Shown: positions 51,621 to 60,519 of the stretch, one piece after another | Position numbering within the stretch: position 1 is the stretch's first letter | Layout of the letters: every line of letters starts with the position of its first letter | Notes under the pieces: generated by a model | What the model was told of the DNA's origin: nothing | Databases searched by the model: none | What the model saw: the letters and a program-made list of their open reading frames with translations, nothing else | Position numbers and translations under genes: made by a program | DNA from: Sphingomonas citri | GTDB taxonomy: Bacteria > Pseudomonadota > Alphaproteobacteria > Sphingomonadales > Sphingomonadaceae | Assembly (NCBI RefSeq): GCF_019429485.1 | Contig: NZ_JAHXZN010000003.1 | Coordinates: 62,001 to 126,000, forward strand | Reading direction: 5' to 3' | Length of the DNA: 64,000 nt

Positions 51621-52022
51621 ATGACGAACGCTACCGACCTCCCTGCGCCCGGCTTCAGCTGCGGGCTCGACGCCACGCTCCGCGTCATCGCGGGCAAGTG
51701 GAAGCCGCTGATCATCTACTTCCTCGTGCAAGGGCCCAATCGCTACGGAGCGCTCAAGCGCGCGGTCCGCGGCGTCAGCGACAAGATGCTGATCCAGCAG
51801 CTCAAGGAGCTGGAGGCCGACGGCATCATCACGCGTCACGACTATCAGGAAGTGCCGCCGCGGGTGGATTACACGTTGACCCCGCTCGGACGGAGTCTCG
51901 CCATTGCGCTGGCGCCGCTGTGCGAGTGGGGCAGCGCGAACATGGCGGCGGTGACGCACCTGCTCGAGGAGCGCGCGCGCTGGCAGGCGACCCCGCCCGC
52001 CCACGCGACCGCCGGCGGCTGA
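51621..52022 (+). CDS. HxlR-family transcriptional regulator
   Basis: A winged-helix regulator of 133 residues from the ATG at 51621; an upstream ATG at 51594 is also in frame. The HxlR signature is complete: CGLDATLRVIAGKWKPLIIYFLVQGPNRYGALKRAVRGVSDKMLIQQLKELEADGIITRHDYQEVPPRVDYTLTPLGRSL. The conserved Cys at its start is the residue oxidised or alkylated in related sensors such as HypR, YodB and QorR. It probably represses the divergent SDR gene. Confidence 0.9.
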   Translation: MTNATDLPAPGFSCGLDATLRVIAGKWKPLIIYFLVQGPNRYGALKRAVRGVSDKMLIQQLKELEADGIITRHDYQEVPPRVDYTLTPLGRSLAIALAPLCEWGSANMAAVTHLLEERARWQATPPAHATAGG

Positions 52023-52117
52023 CGGACGCGAGAAGATCGTTACTCCCCTGGTAACTTTTACCGCTTCGCCCGCGTTGGCGCCGGCGTATAGTTCGCGGGA
52101 AACAAGGGGATTACGGG

Positions 52118-52696
52118 ATGATGCACCGCCGCGCCGCCGCGCTCGTGATGGTTTTGCCGCTCGCCGCCTGCGGGGTGAACAGCGTCCCCACCGCCGAGGA
52201 GAACGCCAAGGCGCGCTGGGCCGACGTGCAGAACGAATATCAGCGCCGCGCCGACCTGATCCCCAACCTCGTCGCGACGGTGAAGGGCTATGCCAAGCAG
52301 GAGTCGGACGTGCTCACCCGCGTCACCGAGGCGCGCGCCTCGGCCAATCGCGTCCAGGTGAGCGGCGATCAGCTCAGCGACCCGGCCGCGGTGCAGCGCT
52401 ACGCCGCCGCGCAGAACGCGGTGACGCTGTCGCTGCAGCGGCTGCAGGAGGCCTATCCCGACCTCAAGTCGAACCAGAACTTCCTCTCGCTCCAGTCGCA
52501 GCTGGAGGGGACCGAGAACCGCATCACCATCGCGCGGCGCGACTACAACCAGGCGGTGCAGGAGTATAACACGCGAATCCGCACCTTCCCCGACGCGGTC
52601 GGCGCCAAGATCTTCTACGGCGCCAAGCCGCTCGTCCCGTTCCAGGCGACGAGCCCCGGCGCCGAGCAGGCTCCCACGGTCAACTTCGGCAGCTGA
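52118..52696 (+). CDS. LemA family lipoprotein
   Basis: A 192-residue LemA protein: lipobox LAAC (Cys18), then NEYQRRADLIPNLVATVKGYAKQESDVLTRVTEARAS and TENRITIARRDYNQAVQEYNTRIRTFPDAV, the family helical pattern. LemA proteins occur with TPM-domain partners, as here. The exact function is not known; envelope stress or membrane-protein roles are proposed. The next gene begins 9 bases later. Confidence 0.93.
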   Translation: MMHRRAAALVMVLPLAACGVNSVPTAEENAKARWADVQNEYQRRADLIPNLVATVKGYAKQESDVLTRVTEARASANRVQVSGDQLSDPAAVQRYAAAQNAVTLSLQRLQEAYPDLKSNQNFLSLQSQLEGTENRITIARRDYNQAVQEYNTRIRTFPDAVGAKIFYGAKPLVPFQATSPGAEQAPTVNFGS

Positions 52697-52705
52697 GCCG
52701 CGACG

Positions 52706-53512
52706 ATGATCGCGCGCGCGCCGGGGCGCGAGTCGATGCGGCGCTGGTGCGCGCTGCTCGTGGCGTTGCTGTGGCTGGCGGTAGCGGCGAGTGCGACCGC
52801 GCAGCAGTTCCCGCCGCTCACCGGCCGGGTGGTCGACGCCGCCAAGCTGCTCGATGCCGACCAGGTGCGCCAGCTCGAGCAGCTCTCCGCCGCGGTCGAG
52901 CAGGCCTCGTCGCGCCAGCTCGTCGTCGCCACCGTGCCGAGCCTTCAAGGCTATACGATCGAGGACTATGGCTATCGGCTCGGGCGCGCCTGGGGCATCG
53001 GCCAGAAAGGCGCCAACAACGGCGTGATCCTGCTCGTCGCGCCGAGCGAGCGCAAGGTGCGGGTCGAGGTCGGCTACGGGCTCGAGCCGATCGTCACCGA
53101 CGCTTATGCCAGCATCGTCGTCAATCAGACCATCCTGCCGCGCTTCCGCGACGGCGACATGGCGGGTGGGATCGTCGCCGGCGCGCAGCAGCTCGCCGAT
53201 CAGCTCAAGCTGCCGCTCGAGGCCGCCGAGCGTCGCGCCGCGCAGGCCAGCGCCAAGCCGGCGCGCGCGGACGACGGCGGCGACTGGGCGGTCGCGGCCT
53301 TCTGGATCGCGGTGGTGCTCGTCTTCGTGCTGCTGCCGCTGCTGCGCCGCTCGGCCGGCGGGAAGCGCTATCGCGGCGGGTTCGCGCCGGTGGTGATCTG
53401 GGGCGGCGGCTCGGGCTGGGGCGGCGGCTCGTCGGGCGGCGGCTTCTCCGGCGGCGGCTTCTCCGGCGGTGGCGGCTCGTTCGGCGGCGGCGGCGCGAGT
53501 GGGAGCTGGTGA
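52706..53512 (+). CDS. TPM-domain membrane protein, YgcG-like
   Basis: 268 residues. The signal peptide ends ASATAQ. The TPM domain follows (LTGRVVDAAKLLDADQVRQLEQLSAAVEQASSRQLVVATVPSLQGYTIEDYGYRLGRAWGIGQKGANNGVILLVAPSERKVRVEVGYGLE). One transmembrane helix is near 195-212, and a Gly/Ser-rich tail (SGGGFSGGG repeats) ends the protein. This domain order is the standard partner of LemA. The ATG at 52736 is an alternative start. It overlaps the next gene by one base. Confidence 0.92.
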   Translation: MIARAPGRESMRRWCALLVALLWLAVAASATAQQFPPLTGRVVDAAKLLDADQVRQLEQLSAAVEQASSRQLVVATVPSLQGYTIEDYGYRLGRAWGIGQKGANNGVILLVAPSERKVRVEVGYGLEPIVTDAYASIVVNQTILPRFRDGDMAGGIVAGAQQLADQLKLPLEAAERRAAQASAKPARADDGGDWAVAAFWIAVVLVFVLLPLLRRSAGGKRYRGGFAPVVIWGGGSGWGGGSSGGGFSGGGFSGGGGSFGGGGASGSW

Positions 53513-54171
53513 TGGCGCGGCTGGTGCTCACCCCTGCGGAACGCGCCGCGGTGACCGAGGCCGTCACCGCGGCCGAGCGCGCCACCGACGGCGAGATCGT
53601 CACCGTGGTGAGCGAGCGCTCCGACGCCTATCACGACGTCGGGCTCCATTACGCGCTGCTCGCCACGCTGGCGGTGCCCGCGGCGGCGGCGCTATGGCCG
53701 GCGTCGCTCACGCCCGGCAACGGCTGGGGCGAGTCGCGCGCGACCGCGCTCGCGCTGCTGCTGGTAACGCAGGCGGCGACCTTCCTCGTCGCGCGACTGC
53801 TGCTCGCCTGGATGCCGCTGCGTTTAGCGCTGACCCCGCGCGCGACGAGGCGGCGACGCGTGCGCCGGCGCGCGCTGCTCTATTTCCGCCTCGCCGCCGA
53901 GCGTCGCACCGCCGGGCGCGAGGCGGTGCTGCTCTACCTCTCGGCCGACGAGCGCGCCGCCGAGATCGTCGCCGACCGCGCAGTCCACGCCGCGGTGCCG
54001 GCGGAGCGCTGGGGCGCGGCGATGGCGGCGCTGGTCGATTCGATGCGGGCGGGGCAGGCGGGCGACGGCATGGTCGCGGCGGTGGGCGCGATCGGCGCGA
54101 TCCTGGCCGAGCAGCTGCCCAAGAGCGCGAGCGACGTCAACGAGCTGCCCGACCGCGTGATCGAGCTGTGA
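53512..54171 (+). CDS. Second TPM-domain membrane protein
   Basis: 219 residues, starting LTPAERAAVTEAVTAAERATDGEIVTVVSERSDAYHDVGLHYALLATLAV. Two transmembrane helices (near 45-65 and 82-102) split the TPM domain. The conserved RAVHAAVPAERWGAAMAALVDSMRAGQAGDGMVAAVGAIGAILAEQLPK follows. It is the cytoplasm-facing companion found in lemA-TPM-TPM operons. Confidence 0.87.
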   Translation: MARLVLTPAERAAVTEAVTAAERATDGEIVTVVSERSDAYHDVGLHYALLATLAVPAAAALWPASLTPGNGWGESRATALALLLVTQAATFLVARLLLAWMPLRLALTPRATRRRRVRRRALLYFRLAAERRTAGREAVLLYLSADERAAEIVADRAVHAAVPAERWGAAMAALVDSMRAGQAGDGMVAAVGAIGAILAEQLPKSASDVNELPDRVIEL

Positions 54172-54228
54172 GGCACGCGGCCCGCCGCGGTTGACCCGAC
54201 GCGTCCGCGCCGTCACAGCGCGCCGCCT

Positions 54229-54657
54229 ATGACCCGCCCCGGCTTCGCCTTCTCCACCCGCTTCCGCGTGCGCTACGCCGAGATCGACGGCCAGCGCGTC
54301 GTCTTCAACTCGCGCTACCTCGAATATGCCGACGTCGCCGCGACCGAGTTCTGGCGTGCGAGCGGCATCGCCAAGGCGCTCGGCCCGGTGTGGGAGGACA
54401 GCGAGTTCCACATTCGCCGCGCCGAGCTCGACTATCTCGCGCCCTTCACCTGGGGCGACGAGGTCGAGGCGCATGTGCGGGTCGAGAAGCTCGGCACCAC
54501 CAGCATGACGCTGCGCTTCGAGCTAACCAACCCGGCCACCGGCGCGCTGTGCAGCGTGATCACGATGGTAAGCGTCAACGTCCACCTGCCGACCGGCCGG
54601 CCCGTGCCGATCGCCGACGCGGTGCGCGCCTATGTCGAGGCGCTGCCGCGCGGGTGA
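54229..54657 (+). CDS. Acyl-CoA thioesterase, hot-dog fold (4HBT type)
   Basis: 142 residues. RVRYAEIDGQRVVFNSRYLEYADVAATEFWR is the 4-hydroxybenzoyl-CoA thioesterase/YbgC-type motif with the central Asp. A beta-rich AELDYLAPFTWGDEVEAHVRVEKLGTTSMTLRFEL follows. It likely hydrolyses acyl-CoA. The acyl group is unknown. It stands alone between the TPM operon and convergent genes. Confidence 0.87.
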   Translation: MTRPGFAFSTRFRVRYAEIDGQRVVFNSRYLEYADVAATEFWRASGIAKALGPVWEDSEFHIRRAELDYLAPFTWGDEVEAHVRVEKLGTTSMTLRFELTNPATGALCSVITMVSVNVHLPTGRPVPIADAVRAYVEALPRG

Positions 54658-54661
54658 GGGG

Positions 54662-54853
54662 CTACTGCCCGTCGCTCTCGCCGCGGCCGGCGCCGACCGC
54701 GCTGTCCTCGCCGGTGGCGCGGCCGCCGTCCTTCTTCGGATACGCCTCCGGCGTGGTGCCGCCCTGGTTCTTGACCGCCTGCTCGTCGCCCGCGTCGCGG
54801 ACGGTGCCGTCCTGGCGGAAATCGCCGCCCGGCTTGTTCGGCTGCTCGCTCAT
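54662..54853 (-). CDS. Small hydrophilic protein
   Basis: 63 residues rich in Gly, Asp, Glu and Lys without a hydrophobic core (MSEQPNKPGGDFRQDGTVRDAGDEQAVK). It is probably disordered, similar in nature to small stress-associated hydrophilic proteins. AAGGAGAG precedes the ATG at an ideal distance, which supports real translation. It lies just downstream of the cyclophilin gene on the same strand. Confidence 0.65.
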   Translation of the reverse strand: MSEQPNKPGGDFRQDGTVRDAGDEQAVKNQGGTTPEAYPKKDGGRATGEDSAVGAGRGESDGQ

Positions 54854-54900
54854 GTCACTCTCCTTCGCTGCGTGCCTAACGAGCCGGGAGCGCCAGGAGT

Positions 54901-55551
54901 TCAGCCGTCGCGCCGGCGCTCGATCAGCCAGGGGCGTGGGCGGCCGGTCGGCTTGGCGGTGCCGTCGAGCCGGATCGCCTTGTTGACGCGGACCGGCTGG
55001 AGCATCAGCGTGCCCTTCATCCCGCCGCCGGTGGGCTCGGCCAGGATGCGCTTCACCGTCGCCTGCCCCGCCACCACGCGGCCGAAAGCGGCATAGCCGG
55101 GGTTGGTCGGTGTCCAGTCCATCGAGGGGATGGCGCCGACGGTGATGAACCAATTGCCGTTCGCCGCGCCGGGCGGGCCGAGCCGCGCCATCGAGATTGT
55201 CATGTCGAGATGCTTGATCCCGGTCTGCTTGGTCGATTCGTGCGGGATCGTGTCGAGGAAGCGGCGCGCGTCGGTGCGGATGCCCGACTGGATGAAGCCG
55301 TAGCGCGGGTCGCGCTTGTTGCGCGCGGTGCGGTAGAAGCTGACCCCGTCGAACCGCCCGTCGTCGACGTAGCGCATGAAATTGGCGGTGGTCACCGGCG
55401 CGTGGCGCGAGTCGAGCGCGAGCACGATCGGGCCGTCGGCCGTCTCGAGCCGGACCCGCACCCAGCCGGGCGTGGCGCGGTCGGCGCGCTGCGCCGCGGC
55501 GGGCGGGGAGAGCAAAGCGGCGAGCGCGACGAGCGGGAGGAGGGGGCGCAT
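54901..55551 (-). CDS. Peptidyl-prolyl cis-trans isomerase, cyclophilin type, exported
   Basis: A periplasmic cyclophilin of 216 residues. The signal peptide MRPLLPLVALAALLSPPAAAQ is followed by the cyclophilin core: VRLETADGPIVLALDSRHAPVTTANFMRYVDDGRFDGVSFYRT, ISMARLGPPGAANGNWFITVGA, and YAAFGRVVAGQATVKRI. It catalyses proline isomerisation in envelope proteins. The ATG at 55551 is chosen over an upstream one at 55605 because it opens the signal peptide. Confidence 0.9.
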   Translation of the reverse strand: MRPLLPLVALAALLSPPAAAQRADRATPGWVRVRLETADGPIVLALDSRHAPVTTANFMRYVDDGRFDGVSFYRTARNKRDPRYGFIQSGIRTDARRFLDTIPHESTKQTGIKHLDMTISMARLGPPGAANGNWFITVGAIPSMDWTPTNPGYAAFGRVVAGQATVKRILAEPTGGGMKGTLMLQPVRVNKAIRLDGTAKPTGRPRPWLIERRRDG

Positions 55552-55618
55552 GCGCCCGGCGCTAGGTCGCGCGGCGCGCGCGTGCAAGCCGTGAGCGTGC
55601 CTCACTCCCGCGAGGCGA

Positions 55619-56743
55619 TCAGCGCGGGGCCGAGCGCGCGAGCAGCGCGACGAGATCGTCCTTCCACAGCCGCGCCCAGGTGTGGCTGCCGTGGCCGCGA
55701 GTCGCGACGCTCTCGGGGATCAGCCGGAAACGCGCGTCGCGCATCCGCTTCACCGCCTGCACGGGATAGTCGAGCGCGCGCGGGTTGATGAAATCGTCCG
55801 CCGAGTTGATCCAGGTCAGCGGCGCGGTGATCGCTTCCAGCCGCGGCCAGGGATCGTAGCTGCGCGACGAATCGAGCGCCCAGATCAGGTCGTTGGCGTC
55901 GAGCCCCTTGAGCGAGGCGGCGACGCGCTGGCGCGCATAATCGGCCGCGGCGTCGCGCATCGGATAGGCGTCCTGCAGGTAGATCGGCGCGCCGCCGGCG
56001 ACGAACAGCAGCGCGGCCGCGCCGCGCAGCCCGGCGAGCGGCTGCGCCCGGTAGCGCCCGCCGGCATAGGCTGGGTCGGCGGTGATCGACTCGATCGCGA
56101 GCTGGCGCCACATCCGGTTGAGCCCGGCGATCTGGACGGCCTCGCAGCCCAGCGGCATCAGCGCGCGCGCCGCGTCGGGCCAGCGCTCGCCCCACATCAG
56201 TGCGTGCATGCACCCCATCGACGTGCCCATCAGCAGCCGCAGCCGCCTGATCCCGAGCGTCTGGGTCACCAGCCGGTGCTGGAACGCGACCATGTCGTCG
56301 TAATCGTAGCGCGGGAATTCGGGACCGCTGCCGTCCGACGGCTTGGACGAGCCGCCGTGCCCGATATTGTCGGGCAGGATGACGTAGTAGCGCGTGATAT
56401 CCAGCGGCTGGCCGGGGCCGTAGAGCTCGTCGGCGAACTGCGGCTGGAGGAACTGCTTGCCGGTCCCGCCGGTGCCGTGGAGCACCATCACCGCATTGTC
56501 GATGTCGCCGCGCGCGTCGCGGTGCGGGGTGCCGAGCGTGGTGTAGTGGAGCCGCACGCGCGCCATCGTCCCGCCCGCGGCGAAGGTGACGTCGCGCAGC
56601 TCGGCGTCGGCCTCGCGTGTCGGCCAAGTGCGCGAAGCGGCAGGCTGCGGCGCCGCGGCGGTGATCGGCGGGCGCTGGCCCTGCTGCTGCGCGAGCGCGG
56701 GCGAAGCGGCGAGCCCGACCAGGGCGAGGAGTGAGCGGAACAT
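55619..56743 (-). CDS. Alpha/beta-hydrolase of the homoserine O-acetyltransferase-like family, exported
   Basis: 374 residues. The signal peptide (LLALVGLAASPALAQ) is followed by the MetX-like fold: LHYTTLGTPHRDARGDIDNAVMVLHGTGGTGKQF, DNIGHGGSSKPSDG, the nucleophile elbow LLMGTSMGCMHALMWGERWP, then Asp in NSADDFIN and His in GHGSHTW. True homoserine transacetylases are cytoplasmic, so this exported member probably acts as an esterase or on another acyl substrate. Its role is unknown. Confidence 0.82.
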   Translation of the reverse strand: MFRSLLALVGLAASPALAQQQGQRPPITAAAPQPAASRTWPTREADAELRDVTFAAGGTMARVRLHYTTLGTPHRDARGDIDNAVMVLHGTGGTGKQFLQPQFADELYGPGQPLDITRYYVILPDNIGHGGSSKPSDGSGPEFPRYDYDDMVAFQHRLVTQTLGIRRLRLLMGTSMGCMHALMWGERWPDAARALMPLGCEAVQIAGLNRMWRQLAIESITADPAYAGGRYRAQPLAGLRGAAALLFVAGGAPIYLQDAYPMRDAAADYARQRVAASLKGLDANDLIWALDSSRSYDPWPRLEAITAPLTWINSADDFINPRALDYPVQAVKRMRDARFRLIPESVATRGHGSHTWARLWKDDLVALLARSAPR

Positions 56744-56784
56744 GCCCCCTTGTCGGCGAGCCGCCGCGGGGGCGCAAGCGGTGC

Positions 56785-58011
56785 TCAGTCCGCGGTGCGC
56801 GCGCGCAGCAGCCGCACGAACGCGCCGATCGGGCAGCTCCGCTCGGGGCCGCCCGCGCAACCGGGGATCGGCAGCCGGGTCACGGATTCGCCGCGCGCGA
56901 GGCGGCGCAGCTGGGTCGGAGACTGGGTGCGATAGGTCACGCGGACGAAGCGCGCCCCGGCGCGGCCGCGCAGTAGCTCCAGCACGAGCGCGCCACCGGG
57001 CGCGACGTCGCCGGCGGCATAGCCCGGCGCGGTCAGCGTCACGCCCAGCACCGCGGCGAGTGCGGTCACGTTGGTATCATGCCCGACCAGCAGCTCGATC
57101 GCGGGACCGTCGCGCGCGGTGAGCCGCTCCTCGACGCGGCGGGCGAGCGGCCCCGCCTGGCGCGCCGCCATATAGGGCGGCCGCGAGAAGACGTCGAACA
57201 GCGCGGCGTGGAGCGCGCCGAGGCGGCGCAGCGAAGCGGCGTCGACCCGCGCCCAGGGCGTGCGCGCGGTCAGTCCCTCGGCATATTGCAGCAGCAGCAC
57301 CTGCGCCGTGCCCGAGACGTCGCGGATCGGGCCGCTCAGTTCGATCGCGCGCCCGTCGGCGCTGGGGCGCAGCGTCGCGGGCGCATCGGGACTGCAGCCC
57401 GCCGCATCGCCGCAGCCCAGCGCGCGGTCGAGCTCGGCGCGCTGCCGCCGGTAGCGATCCGCCATGTGCTCGACCCCGCCGGTATAGGCCTGAATCGACT
57501 CGATCGCGGCGCGCGGGTCGAACCGCGCCGCGCCCGCGCGCAGCGGCTCGAACAAGGGATCGACCTCGCCCGCGCCGCGATGCCCGACCGGGACCGCGCA
57601 GCCAGGAGCGAGTCCCTCCACCAGCGCGGCGCCGCTGGCGATGGTCCGCTCGGCGGTGTTGGTCCAGACGCTCAGCTGCCCCGGGGCGGGGCAGTGCCCG
57701 CGCGCGGTGAGGCCGAGCGAGTCGAGCCAGCGGCGCGCCAGCGCGCCCTCGTTCCGCAGCGCGCGCGCGCCGTGCGGGGTGAGCCGCTCGGGCGCGACCG
57801 GCCAGCGCGGCCACGGCACGTCGGTGCGCGTGCCCTCGGGCACCTCGCCCGGGATCGGCGCGCGCACGCCGTGGCGGACCAGCGCGACCACCCGCTCGAC
57901 GCGGAGCTCGTGCGGTCGCACGGCACCGCGCGGCGCGGCGTGGAGCGGCGCGGCGAGTAGAAGCGCGAGCGGCGCCAGCGATCGTGTCCAGCGTGTAATC
58001 CGTCCCGTCAT
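56785..58011 (-). CDS. Histidine-type acid phosphatase/phytase, exported
   Basis: A branch-2 histidine phosphatase of 408 residues. The active-site RHGVRAP has the phospho-accepting His47, and the proton donor is in GHDTNVTALAAVLG. A signal peptide (SLAPLALLLAAPLHA) directs export. Related to AppA phytases and glucose-1-phosphatases, it frees phosphate from organic esters in the periplasm. The ATG at 58011 is taken; a GTG at 58032 would lengthen it by 7. Confidence 0.9.
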   Translation of the reverse strand: MTGRITRWTRSLAPLALLLAAPLHAAPRGAVRPHELRVERVVALVRHGVRAPIPGEVPEGTRTDVPWPRWPVAPERLTPHGARALRNEGALARRWLDSLGLTARGHCPAPGQLSVWTNTAERTIASGAALVEGLAPGCAVPVGHRGAGEVDPLFEPLRAGAARFDPRAAIESIQAYTGGVEHMADRYRRQRAELDRALGCGDAAGCSPDAPATLRPSADGRAIELSGPIRDVSGTAQVLLLQYAEGLTARTPWARVDAASLRRLGALHAALFDVFSRPPYMAARQAGPLARRVEERLTARDGPAIELLVGHDTNVTALAAVLGVTLTAPGYAAGDVAPGGALVLELLRGRAGARFVRVTYRTQSPTQLRRLARGESVTRLPIPGCAGGPERSCPIGAFVRLLRARTAD

Positions 58012-58165
58012 GTCCGCCTGCGTCTCCGCCACTGCCCGCGGCTAGCATTATAGCCGCGCGGTGCTGGCCACCGTTGCACTGGTGTGACGACGCTACCGTG
58101 ACAGTGCAGGACAGAGGTCGTCCGAGCACGCGCCGGGGCGCCGCGGGGGCCGCCTGATCGCTCGG

Positions 58166-59476
58166 CTACACCAAAGCGTCCAGCAGCAGCACGAACACCA
58201 GCCCGAACGTGCCGACCAGCGTCTCCATCAGCGACCAGGAGCGGAACGTGTCGCGCAGGCTGAGCCCGAAATATTCCTTGAACATCCAGAAGCCCGAGTC
58301 ATTCACGTGGCTGCACATCAGGCTGCCGGCGCCGATCGCGAGCACCATCAGGTTGGGGTTGGCGCCGCTGCTGGCGAGCAGCGGCGCGACCAGCCCGCCC
58401 GCGGTGAGCCCCGCCACGGTCGCCGAGCCGAGCGCGATCCGGATCACGCAGGCGAGCAGCCAGCCGAGCACCAGCGGCGGGATCGGCAGCGTCGCGAGCT
58501 CGGCGGCGAGCACGCGGTCGGCGCCGCTCTCCACCAGGACCTGCTTGAGCGCGCCGGCGCCGGCGATGATGAGCAGGATCGGCGCGATGTCGCGCGTCGC
58601 GCCCGCGAAGCTCTCCATCATGCGCGGCAGCGGCAGGCCACTGCCCGCGCCCAGAGCGAGCATCGCGATGGCGATCGCCACCAGCAGCACCACCGTCGGG
58701 TTGCCGACGAAGCGCACCGCCGCGGCGAGGTCGGGCGACAAAGCGAGATAGCCGAGCGCGGTGGTGCCCGCGATCAGCCCGACCGGCAGCAGCGCGCACA
58801 GGAAGCTCACCGCGGTGCCGGGCAGCCGGCGCTCGGCGGTGTCGTCGCTGCCGAACAGCGCCGAGGGCGGCGACTGGATGTTCTTCAGCGTCATCGCGAA
58901 CAGCGGGCCGGCGATAAGCAATGTCGGCACGCCGACGATCAGGCCGTAGATCAGCGTCTGGCCTAGGTCGGCGCCGAGCTGGGTCACCAGCGCGGTGGGC
59001 GACGGGTGCGGCGGCAGGAAGCCGTGCGCGATCGACAGGCCCGCGAGCAGCGGCATGCCGACATGCACCGGCGGCAGCTTGGCCCGCGCCGTGATCGAGA
59101 AGATCAGCGGCACCATCAGAACGAAGCCGACGTTGTAGAAGAGCGGGATGCCGACCAGGAAGCCCGTCGCCGCCATCGCCAGCGGCAGTCGCCGCGGGCC
59201 GAACAGCGCGATCAGCGCGTCGGCGATGCGCCGCGCCGCGCCGCTGTCGGCGATCAGCTTGCCCGCCATCGCGCCGAGCACCACGATCACGACCAGCGGA
59301 CCGATCGTGTCGCCGATGCCCTTCTCGATCGCCTTGGGGATGGTCTCGAGCGGCACGCCGAGCAGCACGCCCCCCAGCAGCGCGGCGATGACGAAGGCGA
59401 CCAGCGGCGGCGCCTTGGCGAGCGCCACCAGCAGGATCAACAGCACGATGACGAGGGCGATTGCGAGCAACGTCAT
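58166..59476 (-). CDS. GntP-family permease (gluconate:proton symporter type)
   Basis: A 436-residue, about 12-helix transporter. GntP family marks include LAKAPPLVAFVIAALLGGVLLGV, FGPRRLPLAMAATGFLVGIPLFYNVGFVLMVPL, HGFLPPHPSPTALVTQLGADLG and AGSLMCSHVNDSGFWMFKEYFGLS. The last two are the family's most conserved blocks. The substrate is probably gluconate or a similar sugar acid; no kinase gene is next to it. It is divergent from ubiA. Confidence 0.93.
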   Translation of the reverse strand: MTLLAIALVIVLLILLVALAKAPPLVAFVIAALLGGVLLGVPLETIPKAIEKGIGDTIGPLVVIVVLGAMAGKLIADSGAARRIADALIALFGPRRLPLAMAATGFLVGIPLFYNVGFVLMVPLIFSITARAKLPPVHVGMPLLAGLSIAHGFLPPHPSPTALVTQLGADLGQTLIYGLIVGVPTLLIAGPLFAMTLKNIQSPPSALFGSDDTAERRLPGTAVSFLCALLPVGLIAGTTALGYLALSPDLAAAVRFVGNPTVVLLVAIAIAMLALGAGSGLPLPRMMESFAGATRDIAPILLIIAGAGALKQVLVESGADRVLAAELATLPIPPLVLGWLLACVIRIALGSATVAGLTAGGLVAPLLASSGANPNLMVLAIGAGSLMCSHVNDSGFWMFKEYFGLSLRDTFRSWSLMETLVGTFGLVFVLLLDALV

Positions 59477-59599
59477 GCCGGCTGGGCGACCATATCTATC
59501 CTCTCCCGCGCGGACGGTTCACCCGCGACCATGGCGGCGGCGCCGTCGCACCGCAACCGCGGCTTTGGTCGCGGGACGGGACGCGCTAGAGCGACGCGC

Positions 59600-60505
59600 G
59601 TGACCGAGATCGTTCCCGACAGCCAGCACCGCGGCCTCGTCGCCGCGCTCCCGCCGCTCCCGCGCGCGCTCGCGCTGCTCGCCCGGCTCGATCGGCCGAT
59701 CGGCTGGTGGTTGCTGTTCTGGCCCGGCGCCTGGGCGGTCGCGCTCGCCGGGGGGGTGGTGGAGCGCTGGCCGCTGCTGCTGTGGCTGCTGCTGGGCAGC
59801 GTGGCGATGCGCGGCGCGGGCTGCGTCTACAACGATATCGTCGACCGCGAGCTCGACGCCAGCGTGGCGCGTACGCGCCACCGCCCGCTCGCCAGCGGCC
59901 AGGTGTCGCTCGGCGCCGCCTGGGCATGGCTGGTGGCATTGTGTCTGATCGGGCTGGTGGTGCTGCTCCAGCTGCATCTCTACGCCGCGATCGTATCGCT
60001 CGCCGCGCTCGCGCCGGTCGCCGCCTATCCCTTCATGAAGCGGATCACCTGGTGGCCGCAGGTGTGGCTCGGGCTGGTCTTCTCCTGGGCGGCGCTGGTC
60101 GGCTGGAGCGAGGTGTGGGGCGCGCTCACCGCGCCTGGCCTGATGCTCTACGCCGGCGCGATCTGCTGGGTGGTCGGCTATGACACGATCTACGCGCTGC
60201 AGGACCGTGAGGACGACGCTTTGATCGGGATCGGCTCGTCGGCACTGGCGATGGGGCGGCACGTCCGAGCCGGCGTCGCACTCTGCTACGCGCTCGCGCT
60301 GGCTTTATGGGCGGCCGCCTTCTGGCAGGTCCGCGCCGACCTTCTGGTGCTCGCCGCGCTGGCGCCGATGGCGCTCCACCTCGGCTGGCAGGCGACGACG
60401 CTGGTGCCCGACGACGGCGCCGGCGCGCTCGCGCGCTTCCGCAGCAACCGTTTCGCCGGGCTGCTGATGTTCCTCGCCTGCGCGGCGGTGGGAACGCGCC
60501 TGTAG
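59600..60505 (+). CDS. ubiA: 4-hydroxybenzoate polyprenyltransferase
   Basis: Attaches the polyprenyl tail in ubiquinone synthesis. The two Asp-rich motifs are present: NDIVDRELDASVARTRHRPL and YDTIYALQDREDD. Eight or nine hydrophobic helices surround them. LARLDRPIGWWLLFWPGAWAV is the conserved opening. It has 301 residues, using a GTG start at 59600. It is monocistronic here. Confidence 0.95.
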   Translation: MTEIVPDSQHRGLVAALPPLPRALALLARLDRPIGWWLLFWPGAWAVALAGGVVERWPLLLWLLLGSVAMRGAGCVYNDIVDRELDASVARTRHRPLASGQVSLGAAWAWLVALCLIGLVVLLQLHLYAAIVSLAALAPVAAYPFMKRITWWPQVWLGLVFSWAALVGWSEVWGALTAPGLMLYAGAICWVVGYDTIYALQDREDDALIGIGSSALAMGRHVRAGVALCYALALALWAAAFWQVRADLLVLAALAPMALHLGWQATTLVPDDGAGALARFRSNRFAGLLMFLACAAVGTRL

Positions 60506-60519
60506 CGCGTGCCGCACGC

